In this document: positions 34,535 to 44,020 of the stretch, one piece after another
Numbering within the stretch: position 1 is the first letter of the stretch
Layout: each line of letters opens with the position of its first letter
From: Haloarcula sebkhae
GTDB lineage: Archaea; Halobacteriota; Halobacteria; Halobacteriales; Haloarculaceae
Reading direction: 5' to 3'
Assembly (NCBI RefSeq): GCF_014647415.1
Contig: NZ_BMPD01000007.1
Span: forward strand, 108,653 to 172,652
Length of the DNA stretch: 64,000 nt
Notes under the pieces: generated by a model
Seen by the model: only the letters and a program-made list of their open reading frames with translations
Database searches by the model: none
Told to the model about the DNA's origin: nothing
Program-made: the position numbers and the translations under genes

Positions 34535-35695
34535 ATGTCGACAGAGTCCTCCGAAGGTGACAACGGGAGAACGCTACTATCGAAGCTGAGAGCGACCGGA
34601 ACGCCGCCGAGATCACCGGCGGGGACGTTAATAGTCGAACGGTTCGCACAGATGGTCGGAATCACCGATATCACATCTCGTTATGATGCGTACCTGTACC
34701 TTGTCGTAGGTACGCTCCTCGGTGGCGTGGTGTCTTGGCTGTTCTCTCCGCAGTTCTCGATGACAGGGGCCGGTACACTCCATCCGTGGTCGGTGACCTA
34801 TCACGGTTCTCTCCTGTTCGGGCTGTTCCTCACAATGCAACTTCGAGACTGGTACCAACAGGGAATTGATGATCTTCAGGTCGTGCCTAGTGTAAGGGAT
34901 CGGTTTTTGCCGCTGACACCACCCTCGATTCGATGGGGGATTTATGTTGCCGGCCTAAGTCTCCACTTTGGGTACTTTGTGGGAGTCGGAGAGATCTCAG
35001 GCGTCTATGCGTTCGAAGGAATGCTGAGCGGTTCCATCAAGTATTTATTTGTCATCCCGTTTATATATCTTCCAGTCATCGCCGATCTTCTCACCACATT
35101 TGTCGGTATACATATGATGTTACCCTATCGGATCCACGACGAAGCGATCGATCTAGACTTCGCAGATACCATTAATTTCCACGGTCTCCGGCCAGTCGGG
35201 CAACTGATCAAACGAGGGACTCAGACCTACTTCGTAGCGTTATTGTTGTTCACTTTGTTTTTCTTGCGAAAGGTCTTCCCGATCGCAGAAGTTACTGGTG
35301 GGCGATTTGCTCTATCCGGTGGAGCGTACACCCAGCCATCGGATATGGTGTTCATTTATCTCTTCTTTGCTTGGGTCATAGGGATCCTATTCTTCGTTGT
35401 CCCCGTTGTGTGGATCCACCGGTACATGCGTCACCAAAAGCAACAGGCCCTCGAAGAACTACATGCCGATATTGAGGTTTCTGCCGTCCGACTAAAGGAC
35501 GTCACAACCAGACCCGAAGACCAACAGGAGTTCTTCGACTCGGTGTACCTATATACGGCACTCGACCGAGTTGAGAACGGACATGAATACCCAATCGACT
35601 ATCGGTTGCTCAGAGGAGTTCTGCTAATCGGGCTATTACCCTTGGTGATCAATTTAATCACGTACATTTTGACGACGTTCGTTCTCCCAGGTTGA
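34535..35695 (+). CDS. polytopic membrane protein of the tubulin-like cluster
   Basis: A 386-aa protein with about seven membrane helices, a 45-residue hydrophilic N-terminus and a cytoplasmic segment of about 60 residues (MRHQKQQALEELHADIEV onward) before the last helix. No transporter or enzyme motif seen. It follows the first tubulin-like GTPase on the same strand, 254 bp downstream, with AT-rich promoter sequence between. It may be the membrane anchor for a GTPase filament, but this is inference from neighbourhood alone. Confidence 0.72.
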   Translation: MSTESSEGDNGRTLLSKLRATGTPPRSPAGTLIVERFAQMVGITDITSRYDAYLYLVVGTLLGGVVSWLFSPQFSMTGAGTLHPWSVTYHGSLLFGLFLTMQLRDWYQQGIDDLQVVPSVRDRFLPLTPPSIRWGIYVAGLSLHFGYFVGVGEISGVYAFEGMLSGSIKYLFVIPFIYLPVIADLLTTFVGIHMMLPYRIHDEAIDLDFADTINFHGLRPVGQLIKRGTQTYFVALLLFTLFFLRKVFPIAEVTGGRFALSGGAYTQPSDMVFIYLFFAWVIGILFFVVPVVWIHRYMRHQKQQALEELHADIEVSAVRLKDVTTRPEDQQEFFDSVYLYTALDRVENGHEYPIDYRLLRGVLLIGLLPLVINLITYILTTFVLPG

Positions 35696-36074
35696 TCCAA
35701 AGACGGACTGGATTTGTATTGTGTCGTCCGACGCGTGATCAAGCTAGTCGGCGTCGGTATCATAGTCTGTAGCCATTCACGGGTCGAGTCGACCTGCGGT
35801 GGTTTCAACGTCCTACCGAGTTGCATTTAGGCCTGAAAGAGATAATCCTATTTTCAAGCTCGGTCAACCAGTCATCGGCCCGGAGTAGTGTTGACTTCAG
35901 GAGGGCCAGCTTCCGGTCACACTACCCTACGGTCTCATAACTCTACGAGGATTTCAACAGATCCGACCAGTCTCATAAAACGTAGCACAGGCAGTTTCCT
36001 CACGTGCCAAACACAGGTCTCGAAGTAGGAAGTGAAAGAAATTTATTTAAAACTCATGTCCGAGGGGTTCCAAT
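35696..36074. other. intergenic region with promoter of the next gene
   Basis: No gene was found in this stretch. TTTATTTAAAA near 36040-36050 is a good TATA box about 25 bp before ATG 36075, so that gene probably has a leaderless transcript. Confidence 0.55.
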
Positions 36075-36758
36075 ATGCGCAGAAATCCGTTTTCCGGGCG
36101 GCGGACCACCATCTTGGCTATTCTGATCACTATAATCGTCCTCACAGCCGACGCCGGCATCGCTAGTGCTGCTGTGAGTGGTTCGTTCTCGAGTTCTTAT
36201 GACGGATGGAACGATGGATCGAGCTCCGACGCCCGTGGTCACGAAATTCAGGTCACTGGAACGATCGAAGTCACTGGTGATAGCGCAGTTAATCCCCGAA
36301 TCGTGATTCAAGGTGCCGACAACACAGTCCTCGATCAGAGCTCTGTTCAGGTGTTCGTCGAGGGGGACCGGTCCATCAACTTCGATAGATCAACGCGAGA
36401 ATCTGCAGTGGTCTATCGAGCTGACGAGGTCCCTGCAGGTACGACTCTCCGAGTCGAGTACAGAACCTACTATATCGGCGGGGCCGACTCAGGGGACGTT
36501 ACAGTCGGGGAAGTCAATTTCAATTACGAAACCCCAGGCGGGAGTTCCCAACAAGAGTCATTTTCGACCCAGAACGCACTTGAAAACCGCCCCGAGAATG
36601 TGATCGATAGCTTGGAACAGCAGACAGACCAAGGCGAAACCCTTTCGACTGCCCAAGAGATCCTCTCTTACGTCGGAATCCTCGCAGTCATCTTCGTGAT
36701 TCTGAAGCTAGGACTTTCGCTCGTTCGCGACGGAGAAGACGACGATATAGACATCTAA
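36075..36758 (+). CDS. secreted, C-terminally anchored protein of the tubulin-like cluster
   Basis: A 227-aa protein with a signal peptide (TTILAILITIIVLTADAGIASA), a beta-rich extracellular domain of about 150 residues with regular strands (HEIQVTGTIEVTGDS, RIVIQGADNTVL, LRVEYRTYYIGG), a Gln/Ser-rich stalk and a C-terminal membrane helix (about 195-218) ending in an acidic tail. It looks like a surface sensor or adhesin tethered to the membrane. It has its own promoter. Family unknown; the link to the GTPases is by position. Confidence 0.7.
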   Translation: MRRNPFSGRRTTILAILITIIVLTADAGIASAAVSGSFSSSYDGWNDGSSSDARGHEIQVTGTIEVTGDSAVNPRIVIQGADNTVLDQSSVQVFVEGDRSINFDRSTRESAVVYRADEVPAGTTLRVEYRTYYIGGADSGDVTVGEVNFNYETPGGSSQQESFSTQNALENRPENVIDSLEQQTDQGETLSTAQEILSYVGILAVIFVILKLGLSLVRDGEDDDIDI

Positions 36759-36799
36759 CCGTCGGTTTACACCCGAACTTCACTGAAGAGGGGACCAAG

Positions 36800-37225
36800 A
36801 TGACCAAAGCAAAATGCCAGAAGGAAAGGACGCATCCGATGTTTACGGTCGAGACGGACCTGCAGGACACGGAGCGGGTCTGCTGCATCGGGCCCGAGAC
36901 AACGGGAACGAAGGAGGTCACCGTTACCAACTATAAGGGCTATCCGATCTACATTGACCTCCATCTGCAGAGCCTGAATGGGTGCCTCGAGTTCCTCGAT
37001 TCGGGCAAAACGGAGTACCATGTGGCACGGAAAGTCCTCCCACCTGCGGAGAGGGGAAATCCGACCCGGAAGACCTTCGCTCTCCAAGTGTCACAGTATG
37101 CGGAGGCACTCGATGCCGAGGACAGTATCCGCGTAAATCTAACGTACTACGACCGCGAGGACGCGCTGGAGGAGTCGAAGAACGACTCCATCCCCGAGGT
37201 GTTTCCCGAGGTCGAACTGGTCTGA
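36800..37225 (+). CDS. small cytosolic beta-rich protein
   Basis: A 141-aa protein without signal or membrane segment. Strands such as KEVTVTNYKGYPIYIDLHL and DSIRVNLTYYDRED suggest an immunoglobulin-like sandwich. Three Cys lie in the first 30 residues. Its TGA shares a base with the ATG of the next gene (TGATG), so the two are translationally coupled. In-frame ATG 36839 is an alternative start. I do not recognise a family. Confidence 0.65.
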   Translation: MTKAKCQKERTHPMFTVETDLQDTERVCCIGPETTGTKEVTVTNYKGYPIYIDLHLQSLNGCLEFLDSGKTEYHVARKVLPPAERGNPTRKTFALQVSQYAEALDAEDSIRVNLTYYDREDALEESKNDSIPEVFPEVELV

Positions 37226-37707
37226 TGATCGGCGAGTTGGCCTCGCTCGTCGTCCAGACTGCTCCCTTCGTCAGCATCGTCATCCTCGAACTATTGCGAC
37301 CCGGATTCAACCGACGACTCGATTTAGTCCTCGAAGAATACGACGAGGTTACGCTGTTCGATGAGCGCCAAAAGACCGACATCGAACGGTTCGCCGCATA
37401 TAGTTTCGACTACGAGAATGCGATGGAGCATCTCGAACTCACGCTTCTGGCACTCATTGTCGTCTTTGTGGGGAAACTCATCGCCGCGAACGCTCGGAGG
37501 ACACTCGTTCTTACTGGCATCCTGTTCGTCGTTTCTGCGCTGGTGATAGTGGCCGTCCGGTACCGGACCCGGTCGTACTTCGAGGCACTCTCACCGGATC
37601 GATACTGGGTCGAGGGACAGATCGCCGGACATCGGTACGGGAAACTGGTTGTGGTCGGGAGCAACCTGCTGGTAATCGTGTTGATCGTCGTCAGCGAGGT
37701 GTTCTGA
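37225..37707 (+). CDS. three-helix membrane protein
   Basis: A 160-aa protein. Hydrophobic helices lie near residues 5-23, 70-88, 90-112 and 140-158 (three or four in total), with a charged loop (RPGFNRRLDLVLEEYDEV) between the first two. Start ATG 37225 overlaps the upstream stop. A longer upstream frame is GC-driven and rejected. It is probably partnered with the coupled 141-aa protein at the membrane. No family recognised. Confidence 0.7.
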   Translation: MIGELASLVVQTAPFVSIVILELLRPGFNRRLDLVLEEYDEVTLFDERQKTDIERFAAYSFDYENAMEHLELTLLALIVVFVGKLIAANARRTLVLTGILFVVSALVIVAVRYRTRSYFEALSPDRYWVEGQIAGHRYGKLVVVGSNLLVIVLIVVSEVF

Positions 37708-37769
37708 GGGGTATCAGAAAGCAAGTGCGTCAGGCATGCCTAGGCATCCTGTTCTGGGTAAGATCTTGG

Positions 37770-38978
37770 TCAACGTGTTTTACCGAGCTGATATTCCTCA
37801 AGGACGAATCGTGTGCGCCCCATCAGTTTCTCTAGAAGATCGGTGGACAGCTCGTTTCGAAGCGTCTCCGCAAGAAGGTCGGAGACTGCCGACTCCGCCG
37901 TCTCTGATTCCGTTGTAACTGAGACTTCGAAGACTTCCTCTTGCCCGGGGTCGTCTCCCCACCGAATCTCGAAGTCAGGTCCCTCTATCACTAGGAACCG
38001 ACAGGCGTCAGGGAACCAGTCGGCGGGTTCGAGTTTCTTGACAGTTCCTGTCTCGCGTTCGACCTTGTCGTCGGAGGTCTCCCAGTTCGCCTCCATTGGG
38101 GCCGTGTCCGTGATGTCGAACATGCTGGTAATAGTCTCAACCAACTTAGTCGGTCTCATGTCTGTGGTCCACGTCGTGGACACTCTCGCGCCGTAGTCAC
38201 GGATCCTGACAGTTCGTTCGTCCGCTGCGTAGATATCGATCTCGAGCCGGTCATCGGTGGTGCGGTTGACATCTGTCGTAATTGAACCATCTGTGTCTTC
38301 GATGTTCGACAGGATATCGGGCTCGTCAATCGTGGGGGAGTCGTCGAGTACGATTTCTCCGATTCCAGGGTTGATCTCGCCGATATCCTGATCAATGTCG
38401 ACAGATTCAGCGTCAATATGGCCAGCGGCGACACTATCCATGAGTGCCGCTTCGTCCGTCGCGGAGAGGGTCGATTCGGACGGGAGCACGTCGATGTCGA
38501 GGCTCCGTTGTACCTCTTGCATCGTCTCCACGTCGAGGTGGTGCTGTGCCATCTGCTCCTGTAACGTTTCTCGGAGGGCACCAACGTCGGTCTCCGCGTC
38601 GGCAACGATGTTCGCGATATTAGACTCGTTCTTATCATGTCGTTCCAAGAGCTCCCGGATTCCCTCGATAGTGATCAGAGTGGCGAGAATGACGCCCTGT
38701 TTCCGGTACCTCTTTTCGATGATCTCGTACCTTCGCTTGGTGAGTTTAGCTTTCTGTGCGAATTCCTCGCGCTCGATGTCGTTAGCACCGGCCCCCTGAT
38801 CAAGGAGTCGTTTGTATTTGTTCTCGTACTTCTCCAGTTCTTTCTCGAGGCGGGTTCGTTCCTGGCTGATCCGAATCTTGTCTTCTCTGAGTTCTCTGTC
38901 GCTGTAGAATTCTGGGTCGAAAAGTGACTCGTGATCATCAGTACCGAACGTCGATTCAATCAAGTCGGTGACACCCAT
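37770..38978 (-). CDS. Snf7-like coiled-coil protein of the tubulin-like cluster
   Basis: A 402-aa protein. Residues about 30-170 are charged helices: a long coiled coil (RTRLEKELEKYENKYKRLL), then AKLTKRRYEIIEKRYRKQ, ATLITIEGIRELLE and a further helix ending DVETMQEVQRSLDID. The spacing of a basic helical hairpin followed by an acidic helix resembles ESCRT-III (Snf7/Vps2) proteins, which deform membranes. An acidic linker follows and then a separate alpha-beta domain (about 245-400) of unknown fold. It lies between the two tubulin-like genes, on the opposite strand. The Snf7 resemblance is by eye only and must be treated as a hypothesis; a generic coiled-coil adaptor is the alternative. Confidence 0.6.
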   Translation of the reverse strand: MGVTDLIESTFGTDDHESLFDPEFYSDRELREDKIRISQERTRLEKELEKYENKYKRLLDQGAGANDIEREEFAQKAKLTKRRYEIIEKRYRKQGVILATLITIEGIRELLERHDKNESNIANIVADAETDVGALRETLQEQMAQHHLDVETMQEVQRSLDIDVLPSESTLSATDEAALMDSVAAGHIDAESVDIDQDIGEINPGIGEIVLDDSPTIDEPDILSNIEDTDGSITTDVNRTTDDRLEIDIYAADERTVRIRDYGARVSTTWTTDMRPTKLVETITSMFDITDTAPMEANWETSDDKVERETGTVKKLEPADWFPDACRFLVIEGPDFEIRWGDDPGQEEVFEVSVTTESETAESAVSDLLAETLRNELSTDLLEKLMGRTRFVLEEYQLGKTR

Positions 38979-39276
38979 GTCAATCCCGTGCCCTGTTGTT
39001 AGACTTTCTCAACGAGCGACAAAGACGTTTCCCCCTCTTCATATCGCGAGTTTGGAGGAGAGTAGTCGATGCTCACCGCGCCATCCGCCGACTGATCATG
39101 AACCGAGGAGTGGAAGGCGGATTATACCTGTGGCAGCCCCGTCGATGGTGAAAAGGTGACCGAGGATACTGGCCCGTCTGACCAACGCAACAACGAGAGA
39201 CAATTTGGAGATATATTGATATAGGATTTGGATGGCCACCAACACTTAAGTCGAATTCGGGCTACGGTGTTCTTAT

Positions 39277-42123
39277 ATGTCGGATCCGCTACCGACGTTT
39301 GCTATTGGCGTCGGACAGGCCGGTATCGCCATGATGAACACGCTCGCAGAGACGGTTGAGCGAAACGAGAGTGAGGAGTTTTTCGATTACTTTGCCATCG
39401 ATACTGACGGGGATACGCTCAGTAGCGTCCCACCAGGTACGACTCGAGTGCGTCTCAACGTTTCTGATGCCCACCTTGACGAAGATATGGCTACCTATCC
39501 ATATCTGACGGAGGATACGGAAGTGGGTGGAAAGGGGGCAGAGCGTCAACGTCCCGTCGGCCGGTACAAGCTCGATAGCCGGGGGCACGAGACGTTCGAC
39601 GATTACTTCGAGTCATTGTGGTACGATATCCTCGAACACTACCAGGAAGTCGACTACACCTTCCGGGAGGATCGGGACTCCTACAACATCTTCCTGCTCC
39701 ACTCGCTCGGTGGCGGCACAGGGAGCGGAACCTTCTCGCTGCTCTCGGCGATGCTGAATCGGATCGCCCAGCGCATCGAAGATCAGAACGACAACGTCGA
39801 CGTGTATGTAGGCGGTGTCGGTGTCGCTCCACAGGTCGACTTCGACCCCGAAGTCACGGATCCGCCGGGCGAAAAGATGTACTATCCCAATTCCTACTCT
39901 TCGCTGAGTGACCTGAGTAACCTGCTTGATGCTGACGACGAAGCACTCGATATCCCAATTTACTCAAAGAGTTTCGGTCAGGGTGGAACCCTCTCAGACA
40001 TCGACGAACGCGTCGAAGAGTCGTTCACGGGCGACGCGATTCCCATCGAGCGAATCCCGTACAACGATTACTGGCTGATCGGTGTCGATGAGAACCTCAT
40101 CACCAGTGGTACCGGGACTGACTTTATCGAGGGCTATCGGGAGCAGATCAACCGGCGAGTGGCAGAGAGCATATATGCACTCTCTGAGATGGAACAGTCC
40201 GTCGAAAATTGGTCCAGCCGGGCCAAAGGGACGGCACCACTCGGAACAGTAGGCCATGCCCAGCTTCAAGTCCCTCACGAGCAGGTGCGTGAGTTCTGCA
40301 AGATGAAGGACGAGCGTGAGGAGAAGAAAACGCTCGTCACGGAGACGATCCCGAGCCAGCTGGAGGACCTCCGTTCAGAGAAGAACGACCTGGAGGAGAT
40401 CAAGCAGGACCCGACAACGGTCAACGAACATCTCGACGACGTCTCCGACTGGCAGCAGAACTTCCGTGGGCGCTTCGAATCGCAGCTCGGAGCCGGCAAC
40501 GCCCTTGTCAGAAACAGCACGGCGGAGGACGTCGAACGCGTTCTCGATGCTATCGAGGCGGAAGCAAGCCCGGATGAACCGGAAGAAGAGGGTGAAGAAG
40601 CGTCGGACGAACCGGAGGACATCGACGACATTCGTGCTGACCAGCGGCCAGAGTTGCTTCTACTCGCAACGGAGATTCTGGAGGAGATGCTTCAGACGCC
40701 GAATGCTGCGCCCGCTGTCGAAGACCACTGGGAAGAAATCGTGTCGAGTCAGTGGCGGACCTACGACATGGCGGATCGGACCAAGTTCGGGGGCAGTGCT
40801 ACGTCGACTCTCGAAGGGAAGGTGGAGGCACTCAAGACCTTCTACGACGAGAAAATCGATGAATTCCAGGAGGAACTCGAGAATGTGGATCTCGGGACGA
40901 TCGGACAGGTTCAGGAGTTCTTCCCGCCATGGCATCCCCTGACCGAAAGCGATCGTGAAGCAGCTGAACAGAAGCTCGATAAACTGCGCGAGAGTCGGGA
41001 TGATCTTCTTGAAGCAGATGGCCGGTATCAGCGGGTTCAGGGGATGAAAGAAGCCGTGCAGAGCCGTCGCAATCGAGCGAAGAACCTCCTCGACGACAAA
41101 GTCAGTTCGGTGAACTCGCTGATTACTGCACGTGAGTCGGAGAAAGAGGAGGCGAAGAATCGGATCGAAGCACTCGACCGATCTATTGAACAGGAGAAGG
41201 ACGAACTCGCCAGCGAGGGGACCGGCAAACGTCTGGGTATCTTCCCGCTCCGTCGGGACATGCTCGATGACGAGGAGCTAACTCTTCAGCGGGTCGATGA
41301 CGAGCTCAACAGTCTGGACGATTACGTGACCCAGGGCTTCATCGACGAACGGAAGGTCCGAAACGGCATCAACCAATGGCTCAGTAACGCCACGAGCTGG
41401 GAAGAGCCGGTCTTCGACATGAACTACTCGGAAACCGACCGGGGGGAAGAAAAGAACCCACGACAGGAGATGTGGCTTCTGTACCACGAGGACAACGAGC
41501 AGTATGCTGTCGAAGGCGTCGACACTATGATCGGGGGTACTACCCGGCGGTCGGGAAGCGACAATATGATCGACTATATCAACGATCCCTACTCTATCTC
41601 GTTTGTTTCCTTCCATAACCGAGGGCCAGTAGAGGCGCTCACCCTCTATCAGCGGCTTCGTGATATGGCGGATCGAGGGCAACTCGATCCAATGGCGGGG
41701 AAGTATCGGGACTACCGACAAGCATTCGCGTACCCTGAGTGGTACGACCGAAATATTCGCCTAGCATTCCAGATCAAGTCGCGAATCGAGATCCCACGGC
41801 CGCCAGAACTAGATATAGGCCGAGTGAAGAAGTCTGAGATGAGCGAGGGCGAAAAGAAGAACTTCATCAAGCAGACCGGGTTGGATACCTATATGTGGCG
41901 AGGGACGATGTGGGAAGACTACGAATTTGGTGACGAGGATGAAGTCTTCGATGGGTGGGATCGAACTCTGGAGGGAATCACATTTACCAGTCTTCAGCAG
42001 GCTACCCCCGATCCCGACCTGAAAAGTCGGTGGTTGGCCGGACAAGCCGACTGGGAAGACATCCTCCAAGCGTACCAAGAGAATTTAGAGGATAGGGAGC
42101 AGCTCCAGATCTCATTCGAATAA
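39277..42123 (+). CDS. FtsZ/tubulin-superfamily GTPase (Tubulin_2 type), second copy
   Basis: A 948-aa protein with the same architecture as the first copy: AIGVGQAGIAMMNTL near residue 9, SLGGGTGSGTFSLL (GGGTGSG at about 145-151), and YYPNSYSSLSDL (N205). The motif RQRPVGRYKLDS matches the first copy. Long acidic coiled coils occupy about 330-400 and 560-690, and the C-terminal domain contains FAYPEWYDRN, paralogous to FAYPEL in the first copy. No FtsZ-type T7 loop was found. A TATA-like box near 39246 precedes the start. The two paralogues may co-assemble. Nucleotide binding is well supported; polymerisation and role are inferred. Confidence 0.87.
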   Translation: MSDPLPTFAIGVGQAGIAMMNTLAETVERNESEEFFDYFAIDTDGDTLSSVPPGTTRVRLNVSDAHLDEDMATYPYLTEDTEVGGKGAERQRPVGRYKLDSRGHETFDDYFESLWYDILEHYQEVDYTFREDRDSYNIFLLHSLGGGTGSGTFSLLSAMLNRIAQRIEDQNDNVDVYVGGVGVAPQVDFDPEVTDPPGEKMYYPNSYSSLSDLSNLLDADDEALDIPIYSKSFGQGGTLSDIDERVEESFTGDAIPIERIPYNDYWLIGVDENLITSGTGTDFIEGYREQINRRVAESIYALSEMEQSVENWSSRAKGTAPLGTVGHAQLQVPHEQVREFCKMKDEREEKKTLVTETIPSQLEDLRSEKNDLEEIKQDPTTVNEHLDDVSDWQQNFRGRFESQLGAGNALVRNSTAEDVERVLDAIEAEASPDEPEEEGEEASDEPEDIDDIRADQRPELLLLATEILEEMLQTPNAAPAVEDHWEEIVSSQWRTYDMADRTKFGGSATSTLEGKVEALKTFYDEKIDEFQEELENVDLGTIGQVQEFFPPWHPLTESDREAAEQKLDKLRESRDDLLEADGRYQRVQGMKEAVQSRRNRAKNLLDDKVSSVNSLITARESEKEEAKNRIEALDRSIEQEKDELASEGTGKRLGIFPLRRDMLDDEELTLQRVDDELNSLDDYVTQGFIDERKVRNGINQWLSNATSWEEPVFDMNYSETDRGEEKNPRQEMWLLYHEDNEQYAVEGVDTMIGGTTRRSGSDNMIDYINDPYSISFVSFHNRGPVEALTLYQRLRDMADRGQLDPMAGKYRDYRQAFAYPEWYDRNIRLAFQIKSRIEIPRPPELDIGRVKKSEMSEGEKKNFIKQTGLDTYMWRGTMWEDYEFGDEDEVFDGWDRTLEGITFTSLQQATPDPDLKSRWLAGQADWEDILQAYQENLEDREQLQISFE

Positions 42124-42336
42124 ACAATCCAGCAACGACTGTTTGACGGGACGGATCTCTCCACCGGGATGAGAGATCGCAATTCTCAGGAATCCCTTGT
42201 GACCCCCTACTATGGCCGCTTACGGTCGTCGAACGCCGAATCCCGTTCTCGTTCTCTCATTACCCACCCCTATCCAAGGTAATCAGCGAAAGTGACCATA
42301 GAACTTTTTCAGTGGGCTTCTAATCTGCAAACGGCC

Positions 42337-43392
42337 ATGGAAAAGTATCATAATTTGGTACAGAGAATTCTTAGAGGCGGACATTACAAGAAAAATCGCA
42401 CAAAAGTCGATACAATAGCGGATTTCGGCCACCACTACGAAATTAATCTAGCAAAGGGATATCCCCTATTAACTACTAAGAAGATGGACACTTTCCGGTG
42501 GGATTCAATGCTCCATGAGCTCGTCTGGTATTTATCTGGAGACCATCATGTCCGCAAGTTGCGTGAAAAAACAGCGATTTGGAATTCGTGGGCAGATGAA
42601 GATGGAAACCTTCCAAGCGCCTATGGGAGATTCTGGCGTCGTTTCCCAATACCGGAGAACAAAGCGCAATTACCAGGGGAAGCATGGGCAAGCGAAGAGT
42701 CTCCCTGGGTTCAGCGTGATGATGAGACGGGTACACTGGTCTTCGACCAGTTGGGTTACGTAGTGGATACACTCAAAGGAAAAAACCCCGATCGAGACCG
42801 TCATTCCCGGCGGCTGGTCGTATCAGCGTGGCACCCAGCAAACACGGGACCCTCAGCACTCCCCCCCTGTCATTATACCTTTGTCATCAATGTCCAGGCA
42901 GGGAAGCTGAATTGTCATCTCACCCAGCGATCCGCAGATATTGCTTTAGGTGTCCCATTCAATATTGCGGCCTACGCGTTACTGGCACGAGTTCTAAGTG
43001 AGGTGACTGATATAGCTCTGGGAAAGTTTTCGCATACACTTGTGGACGCCCACATTTATTGTGGACAAGAGGAACGGGGCGAGTGGTACTCTGAGAACCT
43101 AAGCGAGTTTCAAGATCACCTCGCTAACGTGAATAGCAAAGAAGAGTATCGAAGTGTCCGGAACTGGGTTTTAGAAAACGCTCCCCCTGAGCAGACAACA
43201 GAGGTTGACGCAGGTAGTCACAATTACGGCTATGACCATGTTCCCGGCCTCCTTGAACAACTGGCTCGGGATCCACTTGATCGGCCCAGAGTGGAACTTG
43301 ATATTGAGTCCCTCGGAGAGTTCTCTTATGAAAATGTGACCCTTCAGGATTACGATAGCCATAGTGATTTGAGATTTGAAGTTGCAGAATGA
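42337..43392 (+). CDS. thyA: thymidylate synthase
   Basis: Converts dUMP to dTMP using methylene-tetrahydrofolate. The active-site Cys is in PPCHYTFVIN, and QRSADIALGVPFNIAAYALL, FSHTLVDAHIY and the N-terminal LRGGHYKKNRT block are all typical of ThyA. About 351 aa from ATG 42337, longer than the bacterial enzyme through insertions. ATG 42337 was chosen because family members begin MxxYxxLxxxIL and an AT-rich stretch near 42307 would give a leaderless message. GTG 42292 is an in-frame alternative. It is coupled to the dihydrofolate reductase gene, giving a dTMP cycle in two genes. Confidence 0.95.
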   Translation: MEKYHNLVQRILRGGHYKKNRTKVDTIADFGHHYEINLAKGYPLLTTKKMDTFRWDSMLHELVWYLSGDHHVRKLREKTAIWNSWADEDGNLPSAYGRFWRRFPIPENKAQLPGEAWASEESPWVQRDDETGTLVFDQLGYVVDTLKGKNPDRDRHSRRLVVSAWHPANTGPSALPPCHYTFVINVQAGKLNCHLTQRSADIALGVPFNIAAYALLARVLSEVTDIALGKFSHTLVDAHIYCGQEERGEWYSENLSEFQDHLANVNSKEEYRSVRNWVLENAPPEQTTEVDAGSHNYGYDHVPGLLEQLARDPLDRPRVELDIESLGEFSYENVTLQDYDSHSDLRFEVAE

Positions 43393-43406
43393 ACCGTGAG
43401 AGAACT

Positions 43407-43904
43407 ATGGACCTCGTAATTATCGCTGCAGTAGCTGATAACGGTGTTATCGGTCACAACGGTGAACTTCCATGGCACTATCCTCAAGATCTGAAACATT
43501 TTAGAGCCGAAACCATCGGGAGCCCGGTTATTATGGGGAGAAAGACGTTTGAAAGCATAGAGAAGCGTCTGGGTCAACCACTTCCGGAACGGAAGAATAT
43601 TGTCCTAACCCGCAACGGAGTATCTTCGGACCAAGAGAGAGTGATAGAGGTAGGGAGTATTGATGAGGCCCTTGAAGAGGCAAAAAACGAGAGTAAGGAA
43701 CAGGCCTATGTCATAGGTGGTCGATCGACTTATGAGGAATTTTTAAATCGAGGAATAGTAGATTACTTACTTATTACGCATATTCCTAGAAAATATAATG
43801 GCGATACGCAGTGGCCCGGTCCCGATTTCTCGGAACTTGATTGTATAGATTGTCGGAATATTAGTGAAGCGCTGGTTGTTTCAAAATACAGGATCAACCC
43901 GTAG
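43407..43904 (+). CDS. folA: dihydrofolate reductase
   Basis: Regenerates tetrahydrofolate used up by thymidylate synthase. Family motifs are clear: IIAAVADNGVIGHNGELPWHYPQDLKHF is interrupted by no gap and contains the PW pair, then VIMGRKTFES and YVIGGRSTYEEFL. ATG 43407 aligns with family N-termini. ATG 43389, which overlaps the thyA stop, is in frame and may be the one used, adding six residues. Length (about 165 aa) is normal. The gene is relatively AT-rich, like its neighbours. Confidence 0.93.
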   Translation: MDLVIIAAVADNGVIGHNGELPWHYPQDLKHFRAETIGSPVIMGRKTFESIEKRLGQPLPERKNIVLTRNGVSSDQERVIEVGSIDEALEEAKNESKEQAYVIGGRSTYEEFLNRGIVDYLLITHIPRKYNGDTQWPGPDFSELDCIDCRNISEALVVSKYRINP

Positions 43905-44020
43905 TGGAAATTAAGAAAAGAACCATACAGTTAGCCAAAGTCGCCTTACCCTCTCAGTTGTATTTGCTTATCTTCGTCCGCTGTCTGAAGAATCGGGGCA
44001 TAGTCATAGAATATTAGCAA

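Noticed and set aside
31965..42123. Tubulin-like genes as the cell-division FtsZ or CetZ
   Set aside because: Size, inserted coiled coils, missing T7 motif and accessory-region context do not fit FtsZ or CetZ.
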